Part shown: positions 6,777 to 17,386 of the stretch, piece after piece
Numbering within the stretch: the stretch's first letter is position 1
Layout: every line of letters starts with the position of its first letter
From: an uncultured Pelagibacteraceae bacterium
Lineage (GTDB): Bacteria; Pseudomonadota; Alphaproteobacteria; Pelagibacterales; Pelagibacteraceae
Direction of reading: 5' to 3'
Assembly (NCBI GenBank): GCA_902604245.1
Contig: CACKXQ010000009.1
Span: 1 to 36,289 of the forward strand
Length of the DNA: 36,289 bases
Program-made: the position numbers and the translations under genes
The notes under the pieces: model-generated
The model's input: only the letters and a program-made list of their open reading frames with translations
The model's database searches: none
Told to the model about the DNA's origin: nothing

Positions 6777-8036
6777 ATGAGCAACAATAAAAATATTCTT
6801 TACTGTTCTTTTTGTGGCAAGAGCCAGCACGAAGTTAGGAAGTTAATTGCAGGACCAACCGTATTCATTTGTGATGAATGCGTGGAACTTTGTATGGACA
6901 TCATAAAAGAAGAAAGCAAAGATAATTTTGTAAAACATCAAGATGGCTTACCTTTACCAAAAGAAATATGTAAAGTTCTCGATGATTATGTGATTGGACA
7001 ATCCCACGCAAAAAAAGTTTTATCAGTTGCAGTTCACAATCATTACAAAAGACTAAATTACGAAAATAAAACAAGCAAAACTGTTGAACTGTCAAAATCG
7101 AATATTATGCTGGTAGGTCCTACAGGTTGTGGAAAGACATTATTAGCTCAAACTCTTGCAAGAATACTTGATGTACCTTTTACTATGGCTGATGCAACAA
7201 CATTAACTGAAGCAGGATATGTTGGTGAAGACGTTGAGAATATAATTCTTAAATTATTACAAGCAGCAGATTATAATGTTGAAAAAGCTCAAAGAGGAAT
7301 TGTTTATATAGATGAAGTTGATAAAATTAGTAGAAAGTCTGAAAACCCATCTATCACAAGAGATGTATCTGGAGAAGGGGTTCAACAAGCCTTATTAAAA
7401 ATTATGGAAGGCACAGTGGCAAGTGTTCCTCCACAAGGAGGAAGAAAACATCCTCAACAAGAATTTTTACAAGTCGACACAACTAACATTTTATTTATTT
7501 GTGGAGGAGCTTTTGCTGGCCTTGATAAAATAATATCTCAAAGAGACAAAGGGTCTTCTATTGGATTTGGAGCAGAAGTAAAAACTTTAGAGGATAAAAA
7601 AACTGGTGAATGGATGAAAAATTTGGAGCCAGAAGATTTATTGAGATATGGTCTAATCCCTGAATTTATTGGTCGATTACCAATTACAGCTACACTAGAA
7701 GACTTAGATGAGAAATCTTTAGTTAAAATTTTACAAGAACCAAAAAATTCTTTGATAAAACAATATCAAGAGTTATTTAGATTGGAGGGTGTAAAATTAA
7801 CATTTAAAGATCAGGCTATTAAAGATATTGCTAATAAAGCAATAAGCAAGAAAACTGGTGCTAGAGGATTGAGATCAATATTAGAAAATTTATTACTTAA
7901 AACTATGTTTGATCTCCCTGGACAGGATAACATTGAAGAAGTTATTATTGATGGTGCAGTAACTAAGGGCACCTCACAGCCAATTATTGTTCATTCGAAG
8001 AACAAATCAAAAACAGAAAAGACTTCTGCGGCTTAA
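6777..8036 (+). CDS. clpX: ClpX, AAA+ unfoldase of the ClpXP protease
   Basis: A 419-residue AAA+ ATPase that unfolds tagged substrates and threads them into ClpP. The N-terminal zinc-binding domain has C10, C13, C32 and C35. Walker A GPTGCGKT is at 114-121 and Walker B IVYIDE at 175-180. The substrate-gripping pore loop GYVG lies at 147-150. The ClpP-docking IGF loop (SSIGFGAEV) and the RKH pore loop ([10 protein letters not shown]) are also present. The C-terminal small AAA domain ends with an Ala/Lys/Thr tail. It is 88 nt downstream of clpP, the longest gap in this block, so a secondary promoter is plausible. Confidence 0.97.
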   Translation: MSNNKNILYCSFCGKSQHEVRKLIAGPTVFICDECVELCMDIIKEESKDNFVKHQDGLPLPKEICKVLDDYVIGQSHAKKVLSVAVHNHYKRLNYENKTSKTVELSKSNIMLVGPTGCGKTLLAQTLARILDVPFTMADATTLTEAGYVGEDVENIILKLLQAADYNVEKAQRGIVYIDEVDKISRKSENPSITRDVSGEGVQQALLKIMEGTVASVPPQGGRKHPQQEFLQVDTTNILFICGGAFAGLDKIISQRDKGSSIGFGAEVKTLEDKKTGEWMKNLEPEDLLRYGLIPEFIGRLPITATLEDLDEKSLVKILQEPKNSLIKQYQELFRLEGVKLTFKDQAIKDIANKAISKKTGARGLRSILENLLLKTMFDLPGQDNIEEVIIDGAVTKGTSQPIIVHSKNKSKTEKTSAA

Positions 8037-8076
8037 TAAGAGTTAATAAACAAAAGTTTCCTATTGCATTATAAAA

Positions 8077-8082
8077 TATAAT
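8077..8082 (+). promoter_or_regulatory. Candidate -10 element for lon
   Basis: A perfect TATAAT lies 16 nt before the lon start codon in the 62-nt clpX-lon gap. No convincing -35 is seen 16-18 nt upstream (AAGTTT/AGTTTC). In such AT-rich DNA chance hexamers are common, so this is a weak call. The predicted transcript would have only about 10 nt of leader. Confidence 0.3.
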
Positions 8083-8098
8083 ATCCATATTTACTGGA

Positions 8099-10486
8099 AT
8101 GGAAGTTAAATTAACACAGCCCTTATTGCCTTTAAGAGACATAGTAGTTTTTCCAAGTATGGTAATTCCTCTATTTGTCGGAAGGGATAAATCTATTACT
8201 GCATTAAATGAAGTAATGAAAAGTGACAAAAAGATTATACTAGTTACACAAAAAAATTCTGAAGTTGATGATCCAAAAAAAAATGATGTATTTTCTTATG
8301 GATGTGAAAGCAATATATTACAACTTTTAAAACTCCCAGATGGCACAGTTAAAGTTTTAGTTGAAGGAATTAAAAGAGTAAAAATTGTTGATTTTAAAGA
8401 TGATGAAAAATTTATTACATGTGCTTATGAACATCAAAAAGATGTTTTAAACAAAGATGAGGATTTACTACCTCTAGCACTCACAGCTGTGAGAAGATTA
8501 GAAAAATTAACATCGGTTAATAAAAAAATTTCATCAGAAACAATTAGCAATATTAAACAATTAAAAGATCCATCCAAAATTGTAGATAATATTGTTTCAA
8601 ACCTAAATGCATCGATATCTGAAAAGCAACAAATATTTGAAACATTGGATGTTAAGAAAAGATTAAATGCAGCAATTAAGATGATGGAAAGTGAAACAAG
8701 TATTATTGGAGTAGAGAAAAGAATTAGAGGAAGAGTTAAAACTCAAATGGAAAAAACTCAAAGAGAGTATTATTTAAACGAACAACTAAAAGCAATCCAA
8801 AAAGAATTAGGTGAAATTGAAGACGGTAAAGATGAGACAACTAACTTAAAAAAATCAATTCAAAAATCTAAAATGCCAAAAGAAGTTGAGAAGAAATGCA
8901 TGTCTGAGCTCAAAAAATTGAAAAATATGAGTCCTATGTCTGCAGAAGCAACAGTTGTTAGAAATTATTTGGATTGGATGATTGATCTTCCATGGTTTAA
9001 AAAAGATGATGTAGATATCGATTTAAATAAAGGTCTTAAAATTTTAGATGAAGATCATTTTGGTTTGGAAAAAGTAAAAGAAAGAATTATTGAGTTTTTA
9101 GCTGTTCAAAAAAGAATGGAAAAAATTAAAGGACCAATTTTATGTTTAGTTGGACCACCAGGAGTTGGAAAAACATCACTTGGAAAATCTATAGCTAAAG
9201 CTACTAACAGGCAGTTTATTAGAATGTCGTTAGGAGGTGTAAGAGATGAGGCTGAAATAAGAGGTCATAGAAGAACATACATTGGATCTTTACCAGGAAA
9301 AATAATTCAAATGATGAAGAAAGCTGGCACAAAAAATCCTTTATTTTTATTAGATGAAGTAGATAAAATTGGAAACGATTATAGAGGAGATCCATCATCA
9401 GCTTTGCTAGAAGCATTAGACCCTGAGCAGAATACAGCCTTCAATGATCACTATTTAGAAGTTGATTATGATTTGTCTGATGTAATGTTTGTAACAACAG
9501 CAAATACTTTAAATATTTTACCACCACTTCTTGATAGAATGGAAGTTATAAGAATTCCTGGATATACAGAGGATGAGAAGATAAATATTGCTAATAAGTA
9601 TCTTTTACCCAAACAAGTAAAAGAAAATGGAGTGAAAGAGGGTGAGCTAAATTTAGAAGATGGAACAATAAAAGAGATAATTAGAAGTTACACAAGAGAG
9701 TCTGGCGTTAGAAATTTAGAAAGAGAAATTTCAAAAGTAACAAGAAAAGTTGTTAAGAAAGTAGTAAGTGGTGAAGTTGAAAGGGTTCAAGTAAACGATA
9801 AAAATATTCCAGACTTTTTAGGAATTAAAAAATTCAAATATGGTGAAGTAGAGGATAAAGATAAAACCGGAATAGTAATTGGACTAGCGTGGACTGAGGT
9901 AGGAGGAGAAATTCTTAAAATCGAGACTGTTAATATGCCAGGCAAAGGTAGAATGCAGATAACAGGTAAACTTGGTGATGTCATGCAAGAGTCTGTTAAA
10001 GCTGCAAAATCATATGTCAGATCAAAAAGTTTGGAATATGGTATAATTCCACCTTTCTTTGAGAAGAAAGATTTTCATATCCATGTCCCTGAAGGAGCTA
10101 CACCAAAAGATGGACCATCAGCTGGTATAGCAATGGTTACATCCATAGTATCATCAATCACAAATATTCCCGTGAACAGAGAGATTGCTATGACTGGTGA
10201 AGTAACAATTACAGGACAAGTTTTACAAATTGGCGGTTTAAAAGAAAAATTATTAGCTGCACACAGAGCAGGGGTTAAAAAAGTATTAATACCTAAAGAA
10301 AACGAAAAAGATTTAGCAGATATTCCAAAAAAGGTAAGAGAAGACATTAAAATTATTCCAGTAGAAACAGCAGATGAAGTGCTTAAAATTGCCCTTACAA
10401 AAGAATTAAAACCTATTGAATGGACTGAAGTTGATAAAATATCTGAGGGTAAAAAGGACGATAAATCTCAAGCTAGTATTCAGTAA
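8099..10486 (+). CDS. lon: Lon ATP-dependent serine protease
   Basis: A 795-residue cytoplasmic protease of LonA type that degrades misfolded and short-lived regulatory proteins. The N-terminal LON substrate domain (about 1-205) starts PLLPLRDIVVFPSMVIPLFV. A coiled helical region follows, then the AAA+ module with Walker A GPPGVGKT starting at residue 352 and Walker B LFLLDEVDKI. The C-terminal peptidase domain has the catalytic dyad S674 (PKDGPSAG) and K717 (GGLKEKLLAAH). All key residues are intact and length is standard. The start codon has only GGA directly before it and no spaced Shine-Dalgarno. Two tRNA genes follow, where many Proteobacteria carry hupB. Confidence 0.97.
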   Translation: MEVKLTQPLLPLRDIVVFPSMVIPLFVGRDKSITALNEVMKSDKKIILVTQKNSEVDDPKKNDVFSYGCESNILQLLKLPDGTVKVLVEGIKRVKIVDFKDDEKFITCAYEHQKDVLNKDEDLLPLALTAVRRLEKLTSVNKKISSETISNIKQLKDPSKIVDNIVSNLNASISEKQQIFETLDVKKRLNAAIKMMESETSIIGVEKRIRGRVKTQMEKTQREYYLNEQLKAIQKELGEIEDGKDETTNLKKSIQKSKMPKEVEKKCMSELKKLKNMSPMSAEATVVRNYLDWMIDLPWFKKDDVDIDLNKGLKILDEDHFGLEKVKERIIEFLAVQKRMEKIKGPILCLVGPPGVGKTSLGKSIAKATNRQFIRMSLGGVRDEAEIRGHRRTYIGSLPGKIIQMMKKAGTKNPLFLLDEVDKIGNDYRGDPSSALLEALDPEQNTAFNDHYLEVDYDLSDVMFVTTANTLNILPPLLDRMEVIRIPGYTEDEKINIANKYLLPKQVKENGVKEGELNLEDGTIKEIIRSYTRESGVRNLEREISKVTRKVVKKVVSGEVERVQVNDKNIPDFLGIKKFKYGEVEDKDKTGIVIGLAWTEVGGEILKIETVNMPGKGRMQITGKLGDVMQESVKAAKSYVRSKSLEYGIIPPFFEKKDFHIHVPEGATPKDGPSAGIAMVTSIVSSITNIPVNREIAMTGEVTITGQVLQIGGLKEKLLAAHRAGVKKVLIPKENEKDLADIPKKVREDIKIIPVETADEVLKIALTKELKPIEWTEVDKISEGKKDDKSQASIQ

Positions 10487-10534
10487 TAAACAATTTACTT
10501 TATTAATCTGTTGATGTAATAGTACCAAGATTTT

Positions 10535-10610
10535 GGGTGGTTAGCTCAGTTGGTAGAGCATCTCGTTTACACCGAGGGGGTCAAAGGTTCGAGTCCTTTA
10601 CTACCCACCA
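10535..10610 (+). tRNA. tRNA-Val (anticodon UAC)
   Basis: A 76-nt cloverleaf. Acceptor GGGTGGT pairs with ACTACCC with one G-U. The D-arm is GCTCAGTTGGTAGAGC, and the anticodon loop TTTACAC gives TAC. The T-arm is AAAGGTTCGAGTCCTTT, followed by discriminator A and encoded CCA. It is 48 nt after lon. Confidence 0.96.
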
Positions 10611-10621
10611 TTTACACCTGT

Positions 10622-10698
10622 GGGGGTGTAGCTCAGTTGGTTAGAGCACCTGCCTGTCACGCAGGGGGCCGAGGGTTCGAGTCCCTTCACTCCCGCCA
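10622..10698 (+). tRNA. tRNA-Asp (anticodon GUC)
   Basis: A 77-nt cloverleaf. Acceptor GGGGGTG pairs with CACTCCC with one G-U. The anticodon stem CCTGC/GCAGG encloses loop CTGTCAC, anticodon GTC. The discriminator is G73, the expected identity base for Asp tRNA, with encoded CCA. It sits 11 nt after tRNA-Val, so the pair is almost certainly one precursor transcript. Confidence 0.96.
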
Positions 10699-10751
10699 TT
10701 ATTCGAGTAAAACTAGGCATAAAAATGTGACATATCTTCACTTTTAGTTGA

Positions 10752-10757
10752 TATAAT
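10752..10757 (+). promoter_or_regulatory. Candidate -10 element of the nuo operon
   Basis: TATAAT lies in the 79-nt gap between tRNA-Asp and nuoA, 20 nt before the chosen start codon. A TGTGACAT stretch at 10726-10733 could supply a -35 (GTGACA), though the spacer of about 19 nt is long. AGGA at 10769-10772 is a well-placed Shine-Dalgarno for ATG 10778. Confidence 0.42.
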
Positions 10758-10777
10758 AGTTGTTACATAGGAATCAA

Positions 10778-11146
10778 ATGCTTGCGGAATTTTTAAAAGA
10801 TTATCTACCGATAATATTATTTTTGATAATAGCTTTAGGCTTAAGTCTTGCTTTTGTAGCAATTAATTATATCGCTGCTCCAAGCAAACCTGATCCTGAG
10901 AAACTTTCAGCCTATGAGTGTGGTTTTGAACCTTTCAATGACTCAAGGATGGAATTTGATGTCAGGTTTTATTTGGTTGCAATATTATTTATAATATTTG
11001 ATTTAGAAATTGCATTTTTATTCCCATGGGCGATTTCACTTGGTGAAATTGGTTTATATGGATTCTGCTCTATGATGTTATTTTTATTTATTCTAACTGT
11101 TGGATTTATTTACGAGTGGAAAAAAGGTGCTTTAGACTGGGAATAA
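10778..11146 (+). CDS. nuoA: NADH-quinone oxidoreductase subunit A
   Basis: A 122-residue membrane subunit of complex I with three predicted helices: about 8-32, 63-85 and 91-113. The conserved segment [20 protein letters not shown] between helices 1 and 2 includes the quinone-site loop cysteine. I start at ATG 10778 because AGGA lies 5 nt upstream and [12 protein letters not shown] matches the family N-terminus. A TTG at 10760 in frame would add six residues of no family likeness. It is the first gene of an unbroken nuoA-N operon, with 1 nt to nuoB. Confidence 0.95.
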   Translation: MLAEFLKDYLPIILFLIIALGLSLAFVAINYIAAPSKPDPEKLSAYECGFEPFNDSRMEFDVRFYLVAILFIIFDLEIAFLFPWAISLGEIGLYGFCSMMLFLFILTVGFIYEWKKGALDWE

Positions 11147-11147
11147 T

Positions 11148-11669
11148 ATGAATTTACAAGATAGAAAAAAAGATATTCCAGATGAGTTTAAACAATTAGC
11201 TCAAGACTTTAGTGATAACGGTTTTATAACAACATCACTAGACAATCTTGTTAATTGGGCAAGAACTGGATCATTGCATTGGATGACATTTGGATTAGCA
11301 TGTTGTGCTGTTGAAATGATGCAAACATCTATGCCAAGATATGATCTTGAAAGATTTGGTGCAGCACCGAGAGCATCACCACGTCAATCAGATGTCATGA
11401 TAGTCGCAGGCACGCTAACAAATAAAATGGCTCCTGCATTAAGAAAAGTTTACGACCAGATGCCTGAACCTAGGTATGTAATATCTATGGGAAGTTGTGC
11501 AAATGGTGGAGGCTATTATCATTATTCATATTCTGTAGTAAGAGGATGCGATCGAGTGGTACCTGTTGATGTATATGTCCCTGGATGCCCTCCCTCAGCT
11601 GAAGCATTACTTTATGGAATTTTACAATTACAGAAAAAAATTAGAAATAAAGGTTCTTTAGAAAGATAA
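11148..11669 (+). CDS. nuoB: NADH-quinone oxidoreductase subunit B (cluster N2)
   Basis: A 173-residue peripheral-arm subunit that carries the terminal [4Fe-4S] cluster N2, which reduces ubiquinone. The ligands are the tandem C52-C53 (LACCAVEMM), C117 (GSCANGGG) and C147 (VPGCPPSAE), all present. The conserved segment around 62-80 ([20 protein letters not shown]) borders the quinone cavity. The gene starts 1 nt after nuoA and ends 2 nt before nuoC. Confidence 0.97.
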   Translation: MNLQDRKKDIPDEFKQLAQDFSDNGFITTSLDNLVNWARTGSLHWMTFGLACCAVEMMQTSMPRYDLERFGAAPRASPRQSDVMIVAGTLTNKMAPALRKVYDQMPEPRYVISMGSCANGGGYYHYSYSVVRGCDRVVPVDVYVPGCPPSAEALLYGILQLQKKIRNKGSLER

Positions 11670-11671
11670 TA

Positions 11672-12262
11672 ATGAAAAATCTTGAGGACTTGGAAAAGTT
11701 TATAAACTCCGAATTAACATCTAAAATAAATAATTCATTTATAAAGCATGAAACTATTTATATAAACATAGATCATGATGAATTGGTCGATGTTATTTCT
11801 TTTTTGAAGACTAATAAAGAAACTAAATTTAGGCAAATAATCGAAATTACTGCTGTAGATTACCCTGAAAATGAAAATAGATTTAAGATGGTTTATTTAT
11901 TATTAAGTCATGAATACAATCAAAGAATTATTATTGATTATTCAATTAAAGAAAATGACGTAATTTCCTCATTAACTTCCATATTTCCTGCTGCAAATTG
12001 GATGGAAAGAGAAGTATTCGATATGTATGGATTAAACTTTAAAAATCATCCTGATTTAAGAAGAATTTTAACCGATTATGGCTTTGAGGGACATCCTTTA
12101 AGAAAAGATTTTCCTCTAACTGGTCATAATGAGGTTCGTTATAGCGAAGAACAAAAAAAAGTGATCTATGAACCTGTTAAATTGGAACAAAATTACAGAA
12201 ATTTTGACTATGAAAGTCCTTGGGAAGGCACAAAATACATTAAAGAAATTAAAAAAAGCTAA
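11672..12262 (+). CDS. nuoC: NADH-quinone oxidoreductase subunit C (30 kDa)
   Basis: A 196-residue hydrophilic subunit linking NuoD to the rest of the peripheral arm. The 30-kDa signature is visible near 110-150: [20 protein letters not shown], then [20 protein letters not shown]. It has no cofactor. It is a separate gene, as is standard in Alphaproteobacteria, not fused to nuoD as in E. coli. The stop and the nuoD start share one base (TAATG). Confidence 0.96.
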   Translation: MKNLEDLEKFINSELTSKINNSFIKHETIYINIDHDELVDVISFLKTNKETKFRQIIEITAVDYPENENRFKMVYLLLSHEYNQRIIIDYSIKENDVISSLTSIFPAANWMEREVFDMYGLNFKNHPDLRRILTDYGFEGHPLRKDFPLTGHNEVRYSEEQKKVIYEPVKLEQNYRNFDYESPWEGTKYIKEIKKS

Positions 12263-13437
12263 TGGCAAAAGAAAAAAAAACACTTAATTTAAATTTTGGG
12301 CCGCAACATCCTGCAGCACATGGAGTTTTAAGATTAATACTTCAATTAGATGGAGAAGTTGTCGAAAAAGCTGATCCTCATATAGGGTTATTGCACCGAG
12401 GTACTGAAAAGTTAATTGAAAACAAAACCTATATCCAAGCAGTTCCTTATTTTGATCGTTTGGATTATGTAGCACCAATGAATCAGGAACATGCGTTTGC
12501 TTTAGCTATAGAAAAAATTCTAAAAATCGAAGTTCCTTCTAGAGCAAAATATATAAGAGTAATTTTCTGCGAAATAGGTCGAATATTAAGTCACATTTTG
12601 AATGTAACTACTCAAGCAATGGATGTTGGGGCGTTAACACCAACTTTATGGGGTTTTGAGGAACGAGAAAAATTAATGGGATTTTATGAGAGAGTGTCCG
12701 GATCAAGGTTGCACGCTAATTATTTTAGAGCTGGTGGAGTACATAAAGATCTTCCTAGCGGACTTGATAGTGATGTCGGAGAATTTTGCGAAAAATTCCC
12801 AAAAATAATTGACGATTTAGAAACTTTACTTACCGATAACAGAATATTTAAACAGAGAAATGTAGATATAGGAATTGTTTCCAAACAAGATGCGCTAGAT
12901 TATTCTTTTTCAGGAGTAATGTTAAGAGGTTCTGGTGTAGCTTGGGATTTAAGAAGAAGTCAACCTTATGATTGTTATGACGATTTAGAATTTAAAATTC
13001 CTGTTGGAAAAAATGGAGATTGTTATGACAGATATCTTTGCAGAATTGAAGAAATGAGAGAAAGCGTAAAAATTATTAAACAGTGTTTAACAAATATTCC
13101 AAAAGGACCAATTAAAACAGAAGATGGAAAGATTTCTCCGCCACCAAAAAAGGAACTTAAACAGTCTATGGAGGCTTTAATCCATCATTTTAAGTTATTT
13201 ACAGAAGGATATAGAGTTGAAAAAGATGAGATATATACAGCAGTTGAGGCACCAAAAGGAGAATTTGGTGTCTATCTAATTTCAGATGGCTCAAGCAAAC
13301 CATACAAATGTAAAATCAGAGCTCCTGGATTTACCCATCTTCAAGCTATGGATTATTTAATAAAAGGACACATGCTTGCTGATGTACCTGCAGTTTTAGG
13401 TTCAATGGATATTGTTTTTGGAGAGGTCGATAGATGA
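12262..13437 (+). CDS. nuoD: NADH-quinone oxidoreductase subunit D (49 kDa)
   Basis: A 391-residue subunit that forms the quinone-binding cavity with NuoB. It is related to the large subunit of NiFe hydrogenases but lacks the metal-binding cysteines. Signatures seen are [14 protein letters not shown] near the N-terminus (with the cavity histidines), the [12 protein letters not shown] block near 41-52 and the C-terminal end DIVFGEVDR. The N-terminus is compact, without the extension seen in some relatives. It overlaps nuoC by 1 nt and nuoE by 4 nt (ATGA). Confidence 0.97.
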   Translation: MAKEKKTLNLNFGPQHPAAHGVLRLILQLDGEVVEKADPHIGLLHRGTEKLIENKTYIQAVPYFDRLDYVAPMNQEHAFALAIEKILKIEVPSRAKYIRVIFCEIGRILSHILNVTTQAMDVGALTPTLWGFEEREKLMGFYERVSGSRLHANYFRAGGVHKDLPSGLDSDVGEFCEKFPKIIDDLETLLTDNRIFKQRNVDIGIVSKQDALDYSFSGVMLRGSGVAWDLRRSQPYDCYDDLEFKIPVGKNGDCYDRYLCRIEEMRESVKIIKQCLTNIPKGPIKTEDGKISPPPKKELKQSMEALIHHFKLFTEGYRVEKDEIYTAVEAPKGEFGVYLISDGSSKPYKCKIRAPGFTHLQAMDYLIKGHMLADVPAVLGSMDIVFGEVDR

Positions 13438-14042
13438 GTATAAAAAAAATTCACAAAGTACAGCCTGAAACCTTTGTATTTAGTGACAAAAGTATTAAGG
13501 CTGCAAATAAAATTGTTTCTAATTACCCGAATGGAAAACAACAGAGTGCAGTAATGGCTTTGTTATATATAGCTCAAAGACAAAATGATAATTGGATACC
13601 GTTACAAGCAATGAAATACATAGCTAAATTTTTAGACATGCCTTATATAAAAGTTTATGAAGTGGCAACTTTTTATTCGATGTATAATCTGTCACCAGTA
13701 GGTAAATATTTCTTTCAAGTTTGTACTACTACACCTTGTATGCTTAGAGGAGCTTATGATTTAGTTAAAGTTTGTAAAAATAAAATATCTGAAAAAGAAA
13801 ATGTATTATCTGAGGATGGAAAAATTTCTTGGATGGAAGTTGAATGTTTGGGCGCATGTGTTAACGCTCCAATGATGCAAGTTAACGAGGACTATTATGA
13901 AGATTTGAATGATAAAAAACTTGAAGAAATAATTGAGACAATATACCAAAACAAAACCCCAAAACCAGGATCATATACAAAAAGAATAAATGCAGAACCA
14001 GTTAATAATAGAAAAACTTTAATAGGAAACAAAAATGCTTAA
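13434..14042 (+). CDS. nuoE: NADH-quinone oxidoreductase subunit E ([2Fe-2S] N1a)
   Basis: A 202-residue 24-kDa type subunit with a thioredoxin-like fold. The N1a [2Fe-2S] ligands are C97 and C102 (CTTTPC) and C138 and C142 (ECLGAC). An N-terminal helical domain covers about 15-85. A polar tail of roughly 35 residues follows the ferredoxin domain, which is common in Alphaproteobacteria. The ATG overlaps the nuoD stop as ATGA, and the gene overlaps nuoF by 8 nt. Confidence 0.96.
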   Translation: MSIKKIHKVQPETFVFSDKSIKAANKIVSNYPNGKQQSAVMALLYIAQRQNDNWIPLQAMKYIAKFLDMPYIKVYEVATFYSMYNLSPVGKYFFQVCTTTPCMLRGAYDLVKVCKNKISEKENVLSEDGKISWMEVECLGACVNAPMMQVNEDYYEDLNDKKLEEIIETIYQNKTPKPGSYTKRINAEPVNNRKTLIGNKNA

Positions 14043-15366
14043 AGACGAAGATAGAATATTTCAAAATTTATACAACGACAGTGGTGCAGATATCGGGGCT
14101 GCTAAGTTAAGAAATGATTGGAACGGAACAAAGGAAATTTTAGACAAGGGAAGAGAATGGATAATCAATGAAGTTAAATCCTCTGAACTTAGAGGACGTG
14201 GTGGAGCTGGTTTTCCAACTGGACTAAAATGGTCATTTGCACCTAAAGAAGTAGGGTCTAGACCACATTACCTAGTTATCAACGCTGACGAGTCAGAACC
14301 TGGAACATGTAAAGATAGAGATATATTAAGATTTGAACCTCACAAATTATTAGAAGGATGTTTGATTGCTTCTTATGCAGTTAATGCACATAAATGTTAT
14401 ATTTATATTAGAGGCGAATATTTTAATGAAGGACAAAAACTTCAAACTGCAATCGATGAGGCTTATAAAAATAATTTAATTGGTAAAAATGCTTTAAATT
14501 CAGGATGGGATTTAGATATTTATATTCACTATGGTGCTGGTGCTTACATTTGTGGTGAAGAAACTGCATTATTAGAGAGTTTGGAGGGAAAAAAAGGTCA
14601 ACCAAGGTTAAAACCACCATTTCCCGCATTAATTGGATTGTATGGATGTCCTACTATAATTAATAACGTTGAGACTGTTGCAGCTGTTCCTACAATTCTA
14701 AGAAGAGGTGCAAAATGGTTTAGTTCACTTGGAAGACCTAAAAACACAGGAACAAAAATTTATTGTATTTCCGGAAATGTTAATAACCCATGTAATGTAG
14801 AAGAAGAAATGGGAATTCCACTTAAAGAATTAATTGAAACTCATGCTGGTGGTGTAGTTGGTGGATGGGACAATCTCAAAGCAGTAATACCCGGCGGTTC
14901 CTCAATGCCAATGTTGCCTAAAGAAATTTGTGATAATATGAAAATGGATTTTGATGCATGTGTTGAAAATAAAACAGGACTAGGAACAGCTGGTATTGTT
15001 GTTATCAATAATGACCAAGATATTATTAAGTGTATGGCAAGAATAGCCAGATTTTATAAACATGAAAGTTGTGGTCAGTGTACTCCATGTAGAGAAGGAT
15101 CTGGATGGATGTGGAGAATGTTGGAGAGAATGGCAGCAGGTGAGGCAACTCCAGACGAAGTGGATATGCTTTTTGATGTAACGAAACAAATAGAAGGTCA
15201 TACTATTTGTGCATTTGGTGAAGGTTCTTCTTGGCCAGTTCAAGGATTAATTAGACATTTTAAAGATGAAATACTTGAAAGAAATAAATTTGATCCAGTA
15301 GTTAAAAAATCAAAAAATATTCCATACCTGGTTGATCAACATTTATTAGAAAAGGAAAATGCCTAA
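14035..15366 (+). CDS. nuoF: NADH-quinone oxidoreductase subunit F (FMN, NADH site, N3)
   Basis: A 443-residue subunit that oxidises NADH with bound FMN. The NADH/FMN glycine-rich loop [16 protein letters not shown] is near residues 53-68, and a second flavin-site motif [13 protein letters not shown] is near 167-180. The [4Fe-4S] cluster N3 ligands are C346, C349, C352 (SCGQCTPC) and C392 (TICAFGEG). All features of a functional subunit are intact. It overlaps nuoE and nuoG by 8 nt each. Confidence 0.97.
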   Translation: MLKDEDRIFQNLYNDSGADIGAAKLRNDWNGTKEILDKGREWIINEVKSSELRGRGGAGFPTGLKWSFAPKEVGSRPHYLVINADESEPGTCKDRDILRFEPHKLLEGCLIASYAVNAHKCYIYIRGEYFNEGQKLQTAIDEAYKNNLIGKNALNSGWDLDIYIHYGAGAYICGEETALLESLEGKKGQPRLKPPFPALIGLYGCPTIINNVETVAAVPTILRRGAKWFSSLGRPKNTGTKIYCISGNVNNPCNVEEEMGIPLKELIETHAGGVVGGWDNLKAVIPGGSSMPMLPKEICDNMKMDFDACVENKTGLGTAGIVVINNDQDIIKCMARIARFYKHESCGQCTPCREGSGWMWRMLERMAAGEATPDEVDMLFDVTKQIEGHTICAFGEGSSWPVQGLIRHFKDEILERNKFDPVVKKSKNIPYLVDQHLLEKENA

Positions 15367-17386
15367 ATTAAAAGTAAACGATATTGATATTGAAGTTGAA
15401 GATGGTCTAACTGTGCTTCAAGCTTGTGAACAAGCTGGAGCTGAAATACCAAGATTTTGTTATCATGAAAAACTTTCCATAGCTGGGAATTGTCGTATGT
15501 GTTTGGTTGAAATGGAAAAATCCCCAAAACCTATAGCTTCATGTGCAATGCCTGCAACTGAGGGTATGGTTATAAAAACAAATACAGAAAAAGTTGAAAA
15601 AGCAAGAAAAGGTGTGATGGAGTTTTTATTGGCTAACCACCCCTTAGATTGTCCTGTGTGTGATCAAGGTGGTGAATGTGATTTACAGGATCAATCAATG
15701 TTTTATGGAATTGATAAATCAAGATTTAAAGAGAATAAAAGATATGTGCCTGAAAAATACATGGGGCCGTTAATAAAAACACAAATGACTAGATGTATTC
15801 ATTGTACTAGATGTATCAGATTTGCCACGGAGGTAGCGGGAGTGCCAGAATTAGGTGCGATTGGACGCGGAGAAAACATGGAAATCACAACTTATTTGGA
15901 GAAATCAATGGAGTCTGAAATGTCAGCAAATGTGATTGATTTATGTCCGGTTGGTGCATTAACTTCTAAACCTTATGTGTTCGAGGCAAGACCATGGGAG
16001 CTAAAAAAGACTGAAACAATTGATGTTATGGATGCTGTTGGGTCAAACATTAGAGTGGATACTTACGATTGGGAAGTAAAAAGGGTTTTACCAAGAATTA
16101 ATGAGGAAATTAATGAGGAGTGGATATCTGATAAAACAAGATATGCATGTGATGGATTAAAAAATCAAAGATTAGACACTCCATTTATAAAAAATAATGG
16201 AAATTTTGAAGAAATAAGTTGGCAAGATGCATACAAAAAAATAAAAGAAAAAATTTTAAAAACATCACCAGATAAAATAGTTGGTTTAACCGGTGACATG
16301 ACAAACATGGAAACTTTGTTTGCTGTTAAAAACTTATTTCAAAAAACTTTAAATTCTAACTATTTAGATTCGAGAGCTAACCATACTTATATAAATTTTG
16401 AAAATAGAAATAATTATCTATTTAACTCTAGCATAGAAGGTATTGAAGAAAGTGATCTTATATTATTAATAGGCACAAACCCAAGATTTGAGGCAACTAT
16501 ATTAAACTCTAGAATAAGAAAAACTTATTTAAAAAATAAAACTGAAATATTTTCTTTAGAAGATGTGGGTGATTTAACTTATACTTATAAAGTTTTAGAA
16601 AATAATTCAAAAGTAATTAGTAAAATAATTAAAAATGAACACGATATTTCAAACAAAATTGCCAGTGCAGAAAAACCTATAATTATCTTAGGTCAATCAA
16701 TATTAAATAGTAACAATGGTCCATATATATTCGAAGAGTTAAAAAAGTATTTGACAAGTATTAACAAAATTAATGACAACTGGAATTCATTAAATATTTT
16801 ATCAACTGATGCATCAGCCGTTGGTTCTTATGATTTAGGCATTTTTTCCTCAAATGATGGAAGTAATAAAACTCTTAAAAAAATTGAGAATGGTGAGGTG
16901 GAAGTTATTTTTTTATTAGGTCAAGATAAACTAAAAATTAAAAAAAGTAATGAATTTATAATTTATATTGGAAGTCATGGTGATAATGGTGCAGATATGG
17001 CAGATCTTATATTGCCTGGCGCTGCATATACAGAACAAGATGGTTATTTCACTAACTTAGAAGGAAAGCTCCAAAAAGCATACAAAGCTTCATATCCTCC
17101 AGAAGGAGCAAAAGAAGATTGGCAAATAATTAATGAATTATCTTCTACTATCAATGGAAATGCTTTATTTACTAACAAAGATGAACTTCTAAAATCCATG
17201 CTAAACTATTTAAGTAATCATAATATTAAAAACTTTGAAGTTCCTTCATATAATTTGAATGATGAAAAAATATTAGTTGAAGATATTGATTATTATTATT
17301 CAAATACGATTGCTCGAGCATCTAAAACAATGTCAGAGTGTAGATACGCAAGAGCTCATTCAAAAAAAACTGGAACTGAGGGTTAA
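15359..17386 (+). CDS. nuoG: NADH-quinone oxidoreductase subunit G (75 kDa)
   Basis: A 675-residue iron-sulfur subunit. The N-terminal ferredoxin domain binds N1b through C34, C45, C48 and C62. Cluster N5 uses H94, C98, C101 and C107 ([14 protein letters not shown]). Cluster N4 uses C146, C149, C152 (CIHCTRC) and C196 (DLCPVGAL). The C-terminal molybdopterin-oxidoreductase-like domain (about 215-675) is present but shows no cofactor chemistry, as usual for complex I. There is no extra N7 cysteine motif between N4 and the domain, which fits the alphaproteobacterial/mitochondrial form. It shares one base with nuoH. Confidence 0.96.
   Translation: MPKLKVNDIDIEVEDGLTVLQACEQAGAEIPRFCYHEKLSIAGNCRMCLVEMEKSPKPIASCAMPATEGMVIKTNTEKVEKARKGVMEFLLANHPLDCPVCDQGGECDLQDQSMFYGIDKSRFKENKRYVPEKYMGPLIKTQMTRCIHCTRCIRFATEVAGVPELGAIGRGENMEITTYLEKSMESEMSANVIDLCPVGALTSKPYVFEARPWELKKTETIDVMDAVGSNIRVDTYDWEVKRVLPRINEEINEEWISDKTRYACDGLKNQRLDTPFIKNNGNFEEISWQDAYKKIKEKILKTSPDKIVGLTGDMTNMETLFAVKNLFQKTLNSNYLDSRANHTYINFENRNNYLFNSSIEGIEESDLILLIGTNPRFEATILNSRIRKTYLKNKTEIFSLEDVGDLTYTYKVLENNSKVISKIIKNEHDISNKIASAEKPIIILGQSILNSNNGPYIFEELKKYLTSINKINDNWNSLNILSTDASAVGSYDLGIFSSNDGSNKTLKKIENGEVEVIFLLGQDKLKIKKSNEFIIYIGSHGDNGADMADLILPGAAYTEQDGYFTNLEGKLQKAYKASYPPEGAKEDWQIINELSSTINGNALFTNKDELLKSMLNYLSNHNIKNFEVPSYNLNDEKILVEDIDYYYSNTIARASKTMSECRYARAHSKKTGTEG

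Noticed and set aside
9219..9416. Antisense open frames inside lon, nuoF, nuoM, dnaE and other genes
   Set aside because: They mirror conserved coding sequence on the other strand, lack family motifs and starts with context, and show the composition expected of shadows.
10550..10747. 65-residue open frame across the tRNA-Val and tRNA-Asp genes
   Set aside because: It is translated tRNA sequence (the VAQLVRAPACHAGG... type artefact), not a protein.
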